Position numbers and translations under genes: made by a program
Assembly (NCBI RefSeq): GCF_018127745.1
Contig: NZ_CP072333.1
Coordinates: 372,001-436,000, forward strand
Reading direction: 5' to 3'
Length of the DNA: 64,000 nt
DNA from: Porphyromonas sp. oral taxon 275
GTDB lineage: Bacteria > Bacteroidota > Bacteroidia > Bacteroidales > Porphyromonadaceae
In this document: in pieces, positions 8,111 to 16,830 of the stretch
Position numbering within the stretch: the stretch's first letter is position 1
Layout: every line of letters begins with the position of its first letter
The notes under the pieces: generated by a model
What the model was told of the DNA's origin: nothing
What the model saw: the letters and a program-made list of their open reading frames with translations, nothing else
The model's database searches: none

Positions 8111-9199
8111 CTAGAGGGCGGCCTCCTTCATTCGTTCGATGTTCTCAGCGATGATCAGCTCGTCGATGATGGGCTGTATCTCCCCGCCCATGATGGCGGC
8201 CAGATTGTAGAGCGTGAGGTTGATGCGGTGGTCGGTGACGCGCCCCTGCGGGTAGTTGTAGGTGCGGATCTTGGCCGAGCGGTCGCCGGTGGAGACCATC
8301 GTCTTGCGGCGGGCTGCGATAGCCTCGTTGTGCTTGGTCAGCTCGATGTCGTAGAGCTTGGTGCGCAGCATCTGCATGGCCAGCTCACGGTTGGCTAGCT
8401 GGGTACGTGCCTGCTGGCAGACGACGACGATGCCCGTAGGCTTGTGCGTCAGCTGCACCTTGGTCTCGACCTTATTGACGTTCTGTCCACCAGCGCCCCC
8501 CGAGCGTGCGGTCTGCATCTCGATGTCGGCGGGGTTGAGCACGACGTCCACCTCCTCGGCCTCGGGGAGGACAGCCACGGAGGCTGCGGAGGTGTGTACG
8601 CGCCCCTGAGTCTCGGTCTCGGGCACACGCTGTACGCGGTGCACGCCGCTCTCATACTTGAGGATGCCGTAGACGCCATCGCCCGTGACAGTGAAGATGA
8701 TTTCCTTGTAGCCGCCTGCGGTGCCCTCGCTCATGCTGGTGACCTCGGTCGTCCAGCCGCGGCTCTCGCAGTAGCGCACGTACATCTTATATAGGTCTCC
8801 AGCGAAGAGCGCTGCCTCGTCGCCGCCCGTACCGCCACGGATCTCCATGACGACGTTCTTGGCGTCCTCGGGGTCTGCGGGGATGAGCAGGAGCTTGATC
8901 TCCTCCTCGAGGGCGGGGATACGCTCCTCTGCCTCCTGCATCATCTCGCGTGCCATCGCACGCAGCTCGGGGTCGCTCTCGCTCTCGAGCGTCTCGCGGC
9001 CCTCGCTGATGTTGCCCAGGAGGTTCCGATACTCCTTACCCTTATCTAATATCCGCTCTAGGTCACGATACTCCTTACTGAGCTTCATGAATCGCTTCTG
9101 ATCGGCGATGATGTCGGGCGCGGTGATGAGGGTCGTGATCTCCTGGAACCGTATCTCGAGGCTCTCTATACGACTTAGCAGGTCGTTCTCTGTTGCCAT
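8111..9199 (-). CDS. prfA: Peptide chain release factor 1
   Basis: 362 aa. RF1 recognises UAA and UAG stop codons and triggers peptide release on the ribosome. The GGQ motif is at 237-239 in [14 protein letters not shown]. The codon-recognition PxT tripeptide appears as PET (193-195) in [19 protein letters not shown], which marks it as RF1 rather than RF2 (SPF). The coiled-coil N-terminal domain spans about 1-110. The ATG at 9199 is preceded by a 31-nt gap after purM. Confidence 0.97.
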   Translation of the reverse strand: MATENDLLSRIESLEIRFQEITTLITAPDIIADQKRFMKLSKEYRDLERILDKGKEYRNLLGNISEGRETLESESDPELRAMAREMMQEAEERIPALEEEIKLLLIPADPEDAKNVVMEIRGGTGGDEAALFAGDLYKMYVRYCESRGWTTEVTSMSEGTAGGYKEIIFTVTGDGVYGILKYESGVHRVQRVPETETQGRVHTSAASVAVLPEAEEVDVVLNPADIEMQTARSGGAGGQNVNKVETKVQLTHKPTGIVVVCQQARTQLANRELAMQMLRTKLYDIELTKHNEAIAARRKTMVSTGDRSAKIRTYNYPQGRVTDHRINLTLYNLAAIMGGEIQPIIDELIIAENIERMKEAAL

Positions 9200-9230
9200 G
9201 TATATCGCTGTGTGGGTTGCTGTCTAATTC

Positions 9231-10397
9231 TTATTCGTAGCTGAGGGTGCCGTAGGGGGAGTGTATCGTGAGCTGCTTGCGCTCGGCGGCCTCCACGCGC
9301 CCTATGATCTGAGCCTCTACGCCGAAGCTCTGGGAGATCTCGATGATGCGTGCTGCATCCTCGGGGGCTACATAGAGCTCCATGCGGTGCCCCATGTTGA
9401 AGACCTTGTACATCTCCTGCCACGGCGTGCCGCTCTCCTGCTGTATGAGCTCGAAGAGGGGCGGCGTGGGGAATAGATTGTCCTTGATGACGTGCACCGC
9501 GTCGACGAAGTGCAGCACCTTGGTCTGCGCTCCGCCCGAGCAGTGTACCATGCCGTGGATGCGTGGACGGAGCTCGTCCAGCACCTGGCGGATGATGGGG
9601 GCGTAGGTGCGGGTGGGGGAGAGGATGAGGCGCCCTGCGTCGAGGGGTGTCCCTGCGATGGGCTCGGTGAGCTCGCGCGTGCCGCTGTAGACGAGTTCGT
9701 CGGGCGTAGCGGCATCGTAGCTCTCGGGGTAGCGGGCGGCCAGCGCATGCGTCAGCACGTCGTGGCGAGCCGAGGTCAGGCCGTTGCTGCCCATGCCGCC
9801 GTTGTACTCGCGCTCGTAGCTGGCCTGTCCGTAGGAGGCCAGGCCGACGATGACGTCGCCGGGACGAATGCGCGCGTTGTCGATGACGTCACTGCGGTGC
9901 ATGCGGCAGGTGACGGTGCTGTCGACGATGATGGTACGCACCAGGTCGCCCACGTCGGCTGTCTCTCCGCCCGTGGCGTAGACGCCTATGCCCTGCTCGC
10001 GCAGCTCTGCCAGCAGCTCCTCGGTGCCGTTGATGATGGCGGCGATGACTTCGCCTGGGATGAGGTGCTTATTGCGCCCTATGGTGGAGGATACGAGGAT
10101 GCCATCGACGGCGCCCACGCAGAGCAGGTCGTCGATGTTCATGATCAGCGCATCCTGCGCGATGCCCTTCCATACGGAGAGGTCTCCCGTCTCGCGCCAG
10201 TAGAGGTAGGCCAGCGAGGACTTGGTGCCTGCGCCGTCGGCGTGCATGATGTTGCAGTACTCGGGGTCACCGCCGAGGATGTCGGGGATGATCTTGCAGA
10301 AGGCCTTAGGGTAGAGTCCCTTGTCTACGTTCTTGATGGCGGCATGGACGTCCTCCTTGCTGGCGGAGACGCCGCGCTGCATATAGCGTTCGTTCAT
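9231..10397 (-). CDS. purM: Phosphoribosylformylglycinamidine cyclo-ligase (AIR synthetase)
   Basis: 388 aa. PurM closes the imidazole ring to form AIR using ATP in purine synthesis. The N-terminal ATP-binding half includes NIMHADGAGTKSSLAYLYW and QDALIMNIDDLLCVGA. The following VYATGGETADVGD and PGDVIVGLASYGQASYE segments are typical of AIR synthases. The length fits the extended Bacteroidetes form rather than the ~345-aa E. coli enzyme. ATG at 10397. It is second in the long minus-strand cluster, 27 nt after the glucosaminidase gene and 31 nt before prfA. Confidence 0.95.
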   Translation of the reverse strand: MNERYMQRGVSASKEDVHAAIKNVDKGLYPKAFCKIIPDILGGDPEYCNIMHADGAGTKSSLAYLYWRETGDLSVWKGIAQDALIMNIDDLLCVGAVDGILVSSTIGRNKHLIPGEVIAAIINGTEELLAELREQGIGVYATGGETADVGDLVRTIIVDSTVTCRMHRSDVIDNARIRPGDVIVGLASYGQASYEREYNGGMGSNGLTSARHDVLTHALAARYPESYDAATPDELVYSGTRELTEPIAGTPLDAGRLILSPTRTYAPIIRQVLDELRPRIHGMVHCSGGAQTKVLHFVDAVHVIKDNLFPTPPLFELIQQESGTPWQEMYKVFNMGHRMELYVAPEDAARIIEISQSFGVEAQIIGRVEAAERKQLTIHSPYGTLSYE

Positions 10398-10424
10398 ATT
10401 CGGTGCGTGGTCACGAGGCAGCCG

Positions 10425-11390
10425 CTATCGCAGACGAAGGACATCGCCTTCCTCTGGGACGTAGTCGCCATCCTTATTGTTGAGCTTGTATAGTCGGTCC
10501 AGACGGATGCCGTAGCGCTGCGCGATGTCGTGCATGGAGTCTCCGATGCGGACGGTGTAGGTGCTGTAGCGTGGGGTGGCCTCCGTGTTCTTCGTCTCGA
10601 GGTAGACGATGTCGCCCTCGCTGAGGGGGTAGTCCAGCGGCGTATCGTTGTACTTAGCGAGCTTCTTGGCAGGGATGCCCATGTCCTCGGCGATGCGCTC
10701 GTAGCTGTCGTTCTGATCCGCCAGTACATACAGCAGGCCGTAGCTGATGTAGGCACGGCGCTGGGGCTGGTCGTAGTGACGCTCGGGGCGGCGCGGGCTG
10801 CGGGAGCTGCGCGCCTCGGCACCAGTATACCAGCTGGGGGTATTGCCGTGGTCGAAGGTGTAGAGCTCGTAGTCCTCGATGACCTTGATGAGCATGTTGG
10901 CGTAGCCCTTGTTGGTCGCGTAGCCACAGAGCTGTAGCCCCTGGGCCCAGCCGCGGTAGTCATCGTAGCGCAGGGCGAAGAGGCGCTGGTAGCGCTTGCC
11001 CTTGAGGAAGGCAGAGTGGTCCTCGTAGGATTCTCTCGCTGAGGGGTAGGAGCGGAAGCAGTCGTTGGGGCGGTCGTCCTTGTGATAGGTGCGCTTGCCC
11101 GTCCAGCTGTTGTGGCACTTGATGCCGAAGTGGTTGTTATGCTCCAGCGCCAGCATGCTGGAGCCAGCGCCCGTCTCGATGAGCCCCTGCGCCAGGGTGA
11201 TGCTGGCGGGGATGGCGTAGCGATCCATCTGTCGCTTGGCCTCGGGGCTGAAGCTCCGTATATAGTCCATGTAGGACTGCTTACGCGGGGTCTGTGCGGA
11301 GAGCGTGACGAGGCTAAGGAGGCTCAGACAGAGGGCGAGGGCCATGCTGTAGAGACTCCGTGCGCGGCTGAGTGCGGGGCAATTATTCAT
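10425..11390 (-). CDS. Exported glucosaminidase (GH73-like) with two LysM repeats
   Basis: 321 aa. An N-terminal signal peptide (hydrophobic 14-30, cleavage probably after TLSAQ) is followed by a mannosyl-glycoprotein endo-beta-N-acetylglucosaminidase-like domain (about 38-190), which hydrolyses peptidoglycan glycan strands. The likely catalytic Glu72 is in ITLAQGLIETGAGSS, followed by NNHFGIKCH. Two C-terminal LysM-like repeats (about 205-255, with YVLADQNDSYERIAEDMG; about 272-321, with YTVRIGDSMHDIAQRYG) should bind peptidoglycan. It is the first gene of the purM-prfA-pyrF-lpx cluster, with a -7 box 48 nt upstream. Its substrate specificity is not shown by sequence. Confidence 0.88.
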   Translation of the reverse strand: MNNCPALSRARSLYSMALALCLSLLSLVTLSAQTPRKQSYMDYIRSFSPEAKRQMDRYAIPASITLAQGLIETGAGSSMLALEHNNHFGIKCHNSWTGKRTYHKDDRPNDCFRSYPSARESYEDHSAFLKGKRYQRLFALRYDDYRGWAQGLQLCGYATNKGYANMLIKVIEDYELYTFDHGNTPSWYTGAEARSSRSPRRPERHYDQPQRRAYISYGLLYVLADQNDSYERIAEDMGIPAKKLAKYNDTPLDYPLSEGDIVYLETKNTEATPRYSTYTVRIGDSMHDIAQRYGIRLDRLYKLNNKDGDYVPEEGDVLRLR

Positions 11391-11437
11391 CTATCTATAA
11401 CTGTCGGACGTAGCTAAGAAATAGCTATATACGAGCA

Positions 11438-11445
11438 CAAAGATA
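11438..11445 (-). promoter_or_regulatory. Bacteroidetes -7 box for the glucosaminidase-purM-prfA-pyrF-lpx cluster
   Basis: The minus strand reads TATCTTTG, a perfect TAnnTTTG, with its last base 48 nt upstream of the glucosaminidase start. No TTG is seen at the expected distance. It is the only clear promoter before the 9-kb same-strand gene run ending at 2372. Confidence 0.7.
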
Positions 11446-11595
11446 CGAATAATGGACTAATCCCTTGAGCCGCGCCTAGCAGCCTCTCCTAGGGCTAGAT
11501 AGCGCTGTAGGGTGCCTCGGAAGGGCGCTTTGCACTGCCTCGCGACGATGCTCCCAGTAGGCCCGCTGCGTCTCGGGAGTCGGGGTGGAGCTTCT

Positions 11596-11705
11596 CCCGA
11601 GCTATCCCTCGAGGCTCCTGACGGATATCCCTCAGCTCGCTGACCGACGTCCCTCACGGCGCTGACCGATACCCCTCGCGGGGCTGAGGGATATCGGTCG
11701 GGAGG
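11596..11705 (+). repeat. 22-bp-period quasi-palindrome array (four units plus one degenerate)
   Basis: Units start at 11618, 11640, 11662 and 11684. A partial unit precedes them at 11596. Unit 1 begins CTGACGGATATCCCTCAG; the others vary in the half-sites (CTGACCGACGTCCCTCAC, CTGACCGATACCCCTCGC, CTGAGGGATATCGGTCGG), each plus a 4-nt spacer. The array lies between the lpx-cluster promoter and the udp promoter. Confidence 0.88.
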
Positions 11706-11770
11706 CTTAGGACTAAGGCCGCCGCGCGCTCGCCCCTCGGGCGGGGAGCGCTAGCATGGGCGAGAACTCG

Positions 11771-11778
11771 TACCTTTG
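11771..11778 (+). promoter_or_regulatory. Bacteroidetes -7 box for udp-crcB-murF
   Basis: TACCTTTG matches TAnnTTTG perfectly, 74 nt before the phosphorylase ATG. No TTG element is visible in the GC-rich upstream sequence. Confidence 0.65.
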
Positions 11779-11852
11779 TGTACAGCCCTGCCACAGCGCG
11801 GGCTAGCCCTTAGGGCAAGGACCTCACCTAGCTAACCCTAGACATATATAAT

Positions 11853-12731
11853 ATGAGTAGCAAGCGCATCATCCCCTCCTCCGAGCTGATCATCAATGCC
11901 GATGGCTCGGTCTTCCACCTGCATCTGCGTCCCGAGCAGCTCGCCGATAAGGTCTTCCTCGTCGGAGACCCCGCGCGTGTCGATATGGTGGCCTCCCGCT
12001 TCGAGCGCATCGAGTGCAATGTGTCGAGCCGTGAGTTCCACACCATCACGGGCTACTATCAAGGCAAGCGCATCACCGTCGTCAGCCACGGCATAGGTAC
12101 GGACAACATCGACATCGTGCTCAACGAGCTCGACGCCCTGGCCAACATCGACTTCGAGACGCGCCAGATCAAGGATGAGCTACGCCAGCTGACGCTGGTG
12201 CGTGTCGGCACCTCGGGCGGCCTGCAGGACGAGACGCCCATCGGCAGCTACGTGGCGGCGGTGCACTCTGTCGGCTTCGACGGCGTGCTCTACTTCTACG
12301 CTGATAGCCAGCGGGTGCGTCATCGTGCCTTCGAGGAGGCGCTGATCCAGCAGCTGGACTGGCAGCTAGAGGGCCTGCGTCCCTACGTCGTGCCAGCAGA
12401 TCCCTCCCTCATCGAGCAGATCTGCGGCAGCGATATCCTGCGCGGGAACACCATAGCGGCCAACGGCTTCTACGGCCCTCAGGGACGCCAGCTGCGCCTC
12501 GCGCTGCAGGACCCTGGGCTCAATGCCAAGATCCAGGCCTTCGACCACGAGGGGCTGCGCCTGACCAACTACGAGATGGAGAGCTCTTCGCTCGCGGGGC
12601 TGGCGGCCCTGATGGGGCACCGCGCTATGACGGTCTGCTGCATCATCGCCGGGCGCAAGGCGCAGAACATGAATACCGACTATAAGGGCAGCATCGAGGG
12701 GCTCATCGACCTCGTCCTCGAGCGTATCTAG
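11853..12731 (+). CDS. Nucleoside phosphorylase (uridine phosphorylase-like)
   Basis: 292 aa, PNP/UDP family. These enzymes cleave the N-glycosidic bond of nucleosides with phosphate for base salvage. Conserved pieces are VFLVGDPARVDMVASRF, SREFHTITGYYQGKRITVVSHGIGTDN, LVRVGTSGGLQDETPIGSYVAA and the nucleoside-binding YEMESSSLAGLAALMGHRA. The annotation as uridine phosphorylase is by family resemblance; purine specificity cannot be excluded. ATG at 11853 follows the -7 box. It is followed after 14 nt by crcB. Confidence 0.88.
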   Translation: MSSKRIIPSSELIINADGSVFHLHLRPEQLADKVFLVGDPARVDMVASRFERIECNVSSREFHTITGYYQGKRITVVSHGIGTDNIDIVLNELDALANIDFETRQIKDELRQLTLVRVGTSGGLQDETPIGSYVAAVHSVGFDGVLYFYADSQRVRHRAFEEALIQQLDWQLEGLRPYVVPADPSLIEQICGSDILRGNTIAANGFYGPQGRQLRLALQDPGLNAKIQAFDHEGLRLTNYEMESSSLAGLAALMGHRAMTVCCIIAGRKAQNMNTDYKGSIEGLIDLVLERI

Positions 12732-12745
12732 CCGCGCGGGGCGCT

Positions 12746-13141
12746 ATGTCGGCACTCCCTGCTTCGCTGCCCGCGCTCGCCCTCGCCTTCGTCGGCGGAG
12801 GGCTGGGCAGCGTGCTGCGCTACCTGCTGGGGCTCCTCGGGGCTCAGCTCCTCGGGCAGCCCAGCCCGTGGATGACCTGGGGGATCAACCTTCTCGGTTC
12901 GCTCGCCCTCGGCTACCTCCTTGGGCTCTCGGATCGCACGCTAGGCTCGTGGAGCCCCGAGCTGCGTATCCTCCTCGGCGCGGGCTTCTGTGGCGGCTTC
13001 ACCACCTTCTCTACCTTCTCAGCCGAGGCGCTGGGACTGCTTCGCTCGGCGGCCTATCTCGAGGCTGCCCTCTACATCCTGCTCAGCGTCGCGCTGGGGC
13101 TAGGGGCTAGTCTCCTCGGGCTCCGGCTGGCGCAGGGCTAG
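12746..13141 (+). CDS. crcB: Fluoride channel CrcB/Fluc
   Basis: 131 aa with four hydrophobic helices, the standard size of a Fluc subunit. These small dual-topology membrane proteins export fluoride. Signature segments are GGGLGSVLRYLLG near the N-terminus, WGINLLGSLALGYLLG, and GAGFCGGFTTFSTFSAE, which contains the conserved phenylalanine and Thr/Ser pore region. It lies between the phosphorylase (14 nt) and murF (12 nt). No fluoride riboswitch is evident upstream. Confidence 0.93.
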   Translation: MSALPASLPALALAFVGGGLGSVLRYLLGLLGAQLLGQPSPWMTWGINLLGSLALGYLLGLSDRTLGSWSPELRILLGAGFCGGFTTFSTFSAEALGLLRSAAYLEAALYILLSVALGLGASLLGLRLAQG

Positions 13142-13153
13142 TATCTCACGACC

Positions 13154-14476
13154 ATGATCCTACTGGACGATCTCTATCAGCTCTATCTCGAGCACCCTAC
13201 GGTATCGACCGATACGCGGCGCCTTAGCCCGGGCTGTATCTTCTTTGCCCTCAAGGGGGCGAACTTCGACGGTAACCGCTACGCGCGCCAGGCGCTCGAG
13301 GCGGGGGCGGCCTACGCCGTGCTGGACGATCCCGAGCAGCTCATCGACGAGCGCACCCTCCTCGTGGAGGATGTCCTCACGAGCCTGCAGCAGCTGGCCG
13401 CCCACCACAGACGGCAGCTGGGGACGCCCATCCTGGCGATCACGGGGACCAATGGCAAGACGACTACCAAGGAGCTGACGGCCGCCGTCCTCTCCGCACG
13501 CTACCCCATCCTCTACACCGAGGGTAACCTCAACAACCACATAGGCGTGCCGCTGACGCTCCTACGCCTCGGCCCCGAGCATCAGTGGGCGATCATCGAG
13601 ATGGGGGCCAGCCACCCTGGGGACATCGCCGAGCTCTGCGCGATTGCCGACCCCGACTACGGGCTCATCACCAACATAGGCGCGGCGCACCTCGAGGGCT
13701 TCGGTTCGCTCGAGGGCGTACGGGCTACCAAGGGCGAGCTCTATGACCATATCCGTGCCAAGGGGGCGCAGCTCTTTGTCAACGCAGATGATCCCATGCT
13801 GCTGGAGATGAGCGCGGGCGTAGCGCGCCATACCTATGGGACGAACTCCGAGGCCGAGCTGCGCGGCGAGGTGCTCCATGAGGACGGATCGCTGCAGCTA
13901 GCGCTGCGCTACCGCTCGGGGGACTATGAGGGGCGTCTTGCCACCCAGCTCGTGGGGGACTACAACCTGCCCAACGTGCTGGCGGCGCTCGCCGTGGGGA
14001 GCTACCTCGGCGTGCCCTATGCCGCTATGGAGGAGGCCTTAGCCCGCTACGCGCCCAGCAACAGCCGCTCCCAGCTCATCGAGACCGAGCGCGGCAATCG
14101 TCTCATCGCCGACGCCTACAATGCCAATCCCTCCAGCATGCACACCGCCCTGCAGAACTTCCTCGCCATCCCTCAGACTCCAGGACAGGGGCGTGTCCTG
14201 ATCCTCGGGGATATGAACGAGCTCGGTGCGGCGAGCAAGGCCGCGCACCACGAGCTCCTCGAGGAGATCCGTCGCGCAGGGCAGCCGCTGCGGCTCTACC
14301 TCTGCGGGCCCTGCTGGATGCGTGAACTGGCAGCACACCCCAACCCCGAGGTGGCGGCCTTCGCCGAGGTAGGGGAGCTCATCCAGAGCCTCCAGGCCAC
14401 GCCCATCAGCGATAGCCTCGTCCTCATCAAGGGCTCCAACGGGATCAAGCTCGGCAGTGTGCTGGAGCATCTGTAG
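13154..14476 (+). CDS. murF: UDP-N-acetylmuramoyl-tripeptide--D-alanyl-D-alanine ligase
   Basis: 440 aa, a Mur ligase. MurF adds D-Ala-D-Ala to the UDP-MurNAc-tripeptide in the last cytoplasmic step of peptidoglycan precursor synthesis. The N-terminal domain holds STDTRRLSPGCIFFALKG. The ATP-binding motif is ITGTNGKTTTKEL at 96-108, followed by EGNLNNHIGVPLTLL and EMGASHPGDIAELC, with a C-terminal domain around ADAYNANPSSMHTAL. It is last in the plus-strand unit and ends 31 nt before a strong hairpin. Confidence 0.96.
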   Translation: MILLDDLYQLYLEHPTVSTDTRRLSPGCIFFALKGANFDGNRYARQALEAGAAYAVLDDPEQLIDERTLLVEDVLTSLQQLAAHHRRQLGTPILAITGTNGKTTTKELTAAVLSARYPILYTEGNLNNHIGVPLTLLRLGPEHQWAIIEMGASHPGDIAELCAIADPDYGLITNIGAAHLEGFGSLEGVRATKGELYDHIRAKGAQLFVNADDPMLLEMSAGVARHTYGTNSEAELRGEVLHEDGSLQLALRYRSGDYEGRLATQLVGDYNLPNVLAALAVGSYLGVPYAAMEEALARYAPSNSRSQLIETERGNRLIADAYNANPSSMHTALQNFLAIPQTPGQGRVLILGDMNELGAASKAAHHELLEEIRRAGQPLRLYLCGPCWMRELAAHPNPEVAAFAEVGELIQSLQATPISDSLVLIKGSNGIKLGSVLEHL

Positions 14477-14507
14477 CCCTTTCCCTGCCTTGCCCTAGAG
14501 CAAAGCA

Positions 14508-14546
14508 GCGCCGCCCCCTCATTCGTAGCGAGTGAGGGGGCGGCGC
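14508..14546. terminator. Bidirectional terminator between murF and the SusCD operon
   Basis: GCGCCGCCCCCTCA (14508-14521) pairs perfectly with 14533-14546 (14-bp stem, 11-nt loop). On the plus strand TTCTATAT follows. It sits between the convergent ends of murF (14476) and the DUF4302 gene (14596). Confidence 0.75.
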
Positions 14547-14595
14547 CTTCTATATCGTCGTGGAGCGCGCTCGTGGCGCCCTCAGGAAGGGAGGC

Positions 14596-15897
14596 TTATT
14601 CGCCCTTGACCCATACCTGACTATTGGCGACGGAGGTGAAGATCTGATAGCGGCTATTGCTGGGATCCTCACTGAGCACGTAGGGGGACTGCGCCACGAT
14701 ATAGGCGTAGAAGCGATCCATCGCGCGGCGGCCGTAGAACCATGAGAGGCCCTGCTGGATCATGCGCGTCATGTGCAACTGCTTCGGCTCGTTGTAGACC
14801 GAGGTGAAATCCGCGTAGTAGTCCACCCAGTTGCTGAAGTAGTAGCCGGCATCCAGGTAGCTGCCCATCAAGGGCATACTGCGCTGCATCATCCCCAGGT
14901 GCAGGGTGAAGATGTAGCTGCCTGGGTAGCTATCCAGCGCCTGCGTCTGGTCGGCCTGTCGCGTCTCCGCTAGGAAGGCCTCCGAGGCATAGCCGTCGTA
15001 GAAGTAGAGCTGCATGTAGCGGCGCGTCAGGTCTACCTCGCCCTGATAGAGCGCCAGCTTCTGGCGGCCGTCGGGTGTCGTCATCGACTGCTTGTCGGCA
15101 CTGAGGTGGAGCGCTGTGAGGCTGTCGCTACCCGCGACGTAGGGGCGCAGCAGCTCGATGCCCTGAGGGGTGTAGTGGAAGGGGAGCAGCTCCTCCTTGC
15201 CGCCCGAGCGTAGGCTCAGCTGACGTGCGAAGCCGAAGATGGAGAGCTCGTACTGCTTGCCCCCGAGTGTGATGGGCGCCAGTGCCTTGCCCTGCAGCTC
15301 CTGCTTCATAGCGAAGCACCGCTGCAGCTGGTCCTTGTCGCCACTGCTACGGCGCGTCAGGCGCATGGGGGTCTTGGTACGCGCGCCCTGCAGGTAGATG
15401 GTGTTGTGGTCGCGGCTGATGGAGTCCACGCGGAAGGTGAAGTCCCCGTTGTAGGAGTTGGGGACGCCCCAGCCAGGATTGGACCAGCTATGCAGTGCTA
15501 CGTTGAAGGTGTCGAAGGTCAGCTGGATGCCGCCCCTGTCCGTCAAGTGGTAGGTCGAGCCGAACTCCGTCTTGGTGACCGCCTCTAGGTCGCTCTGGGG
15601 ATTGGTCACGACGGCGGGGATGGTACCGCCCTTCTGGTAGGCTTCGCTGCTCATGACGACCTCCGAGGCGGAGGTGAAGCGCATCGAGAGGTTGATCCCA
15701 CCGAAGTTGCCCCCGTCGGGGATGAGGACGAGATCCCAGCCCTCAGCGCTGGAGCGCAGCGCCGTGCGGATATCCTCAAGGCCCTGGGCAATGCGGGTCG
15801 AGGGGTACTGATCGTGGCTGGGGTAGTCCTCGTACTGGGCACAGGAGGCTAGGAGGCCTAGTGCTAGGAGGCCGGAGAGTAGGGGATAGGTGCGCAT
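14596..15897 (-). CDS. DUF4302-type lipoprotein of a SusCD operon
   Basis: 433 aa. The N-terminal signal (MRTYPLLSGLLALGLLASCAQ) ends in a lipobox with Cys19, so it should be lipidated and reach the outer membrane. The body has GWDLVLIPDGGNFGGINLSMRF and a TYHLTDRGGIQLTFDTFNVALHSWSNP region resembling the DUF4302 family, which occurs in Bacteroidetes next to SusC/SusD and metallohydrolase lipoproteins. Biochemical function is unknown. It is the last gene of the operon, 3 nt after the metallohydrolase, and a surface accessory role in substrate capture is inferred from context only. Confidence 0.75.
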   Translation of the reverse strand: MRTYPLLSGLLALGLLASCAQYEDYPSHDQYPSTRIAQGLEDIRTALRSSAEGWDLVLIPDGGNFGGINLSMRFTSASEVVMSSEAYQKGGTIPAVVTNPQSDLEAVTKTEFGSTYHLTDRGGIQLTFDTFNVALHSWSNPGWGVPNSYNGDFTFRVDSISRDHNTIYLQGARTKTPMRLTRRSSGDKDQLQRCFAMKQELQGKALAPITLGGKQYELSIFGFARQLSLRSGGKEELLPFHYTPQGIELLRPYVAGSDSLTALHLSADKQSMTTPDGRQKLALYQGEVDLTRRYMQLYFYDGYASEAFLAETRQADQTQALDSYPGSYIFTLHLGMMQRSMPLMGSYLDAGYYFSNWVDYYADFTSVYNEPKQLHMTRMIQQGLSWFYGRRAMDRFYAYIVAQSPYVLSEDPSNSRYQIFTSVANSQVWVKGE

Positions 15898-15900
15898 GAT

Positions 15901-16815
15901 CTAGTAGCCTTTAGGGTAGTGGGAGAAGTCCATCGAGCCGACCAGCGCCAGGCGGCGCTGCACCTCGGCACGCATCACATCCAGGTCGGCAGCGTACTCG
16001 TCGCGCAGGTACTTCTTCATGATCTCGACCTTCGCAAGGATGATCTGGCGCCCTGTGTACTGTGCGTCGCTGCGGTTGCGCCCGTCGGCGCCCGTCAGCT
16101 TGGCCTGCCATTCGCTGTCCGAGTCAAGGAGGTAGTAGGCGAAGAGCTCGGCGAAGTCTTCGTCAGGGTCCGTGCTGGCGTAGTCCGAGACGAAGCCCGC
16201 GCGCAGCGAGCTCTGTCCCGTGCGCGTCCAGTAGAGGAAGGCGTCCTGCTTCTGATACTCAAGGGAGGAGAACTTATCGTACTCGGGGGGATAGGCGCGC
16301 TCCTCGTGCAGCGTGTGGGCCGACTCGTGGAAGAGCACGCTGATGAAGTTGCTTCGCAGCAGGCTGTTGTCCTGTATGTCGAGGTTATTGATGTCGTAGA
16401 TCCAGATCTCACCCTGCGGTGCGGCCCCTAGCATCTTACGGTCGATGCCGTAGCCTGAGGATCCGAAGAGGCTGAGGTACTTGATCGTGTGCTCCTCGAG
16501 ATAGCCCGAGGGCGTCGCGGAGCGGTAGGAGCCGAAGAAGACGTAGTCCATGACGTTGAGGAACTCCAGTATCTTGCTCTCCAGCGCAGGGGCGAGCAGG
16601 AAGCGGCGGTCGGTATTGCTGTCGTCGTAGCGGTAGCGTATCGAGACGTTGTACTCCTTGGCGAAGTGCTGCTCTATGTAGCGATCTAGGCGGCTCTTGG
16701 ACTGTGCCTGCTGGGTGAAGACCCTAGCCTTGCCGTCGACGATGTCGCTGTCGGGCGAGCAGCCAGCTAGGAGGCCGAGCACGCCGATGAGGGCGGTGGT
16801 GATGATTTTCTTCAT
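15901..16815 (-). CDS. Substrate import-associated zinc metallohydrolase lipoprotein
   Basis: 304 aa. A lipoprotein signal peptide (MKKIITTALIGVLGLLAGC, Cys19) precedes a domain with a zincin motif HESAH (163-167) in ISVLFHESAHTLHEE. A downstream acidic segment, DPDEDFAELFAYYLL, could supply the third zinc ligand. It resembles the Bacteroidetes lipoproteins (TIGR04549 type) encoded next to SusC/SusD pairs. A zinc peptidase or hydrolase acting on the imported substrate at the cell surface is the natural inference. The substrate is unknown. It starts 15 nt after susD and ends 3 nt before the DUF4302 gene. Confidence 0.85.
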   Translation of the reverse strand: MKKIITTALIGVLGLLAGCSPDSDIVDGKARVFTQQAQSKSRLDRYIEQHFAKEYNVSIRYRYDDSNTDRRFLLAPALESKILEFLNVMDYVFFGSYRSATPSGYLEEHTIKYLSLFGSSGYGIDRKMLGAAPQGEIWIYDINNLDIQDNSLLRSNFISVLFHESAHTLHEERAYPPEYDKFSSLEYQKQDAFLYWTRTGQSSLRAGFVSDYASTDPDEDFAELFAYYLLDSDSEWQAKLTGADGRNRSDAQYTGRQIILAKVEIMKKYLRDEYAADLDVMRAEVQRRLALVGSMDFSHYPKGY

Positions 16816-16830
16816 AGCGGTACGTGTCGG

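Larger units (their letters stand above)
11391..11852. other. Divergent intergenic region with two promoters and one 22-bp array
   Basis: This region separates the minus-strand lpx cluster from the plus-strand udp operon. It holds the two facing -7 boxes (11438-11445 minus, 11771-11778 plus) and a 22-bp-period array between them. No coding sequence is supported; a short antisense frame here is low-complexity. Confidence 0.8.

Noticed and set aside
9492-10493. 333-aa plus-strand frame over purM and the glucosaminidase gene
   Set aside because: It spans two real genes and their gap in antisense and shows no domain content.
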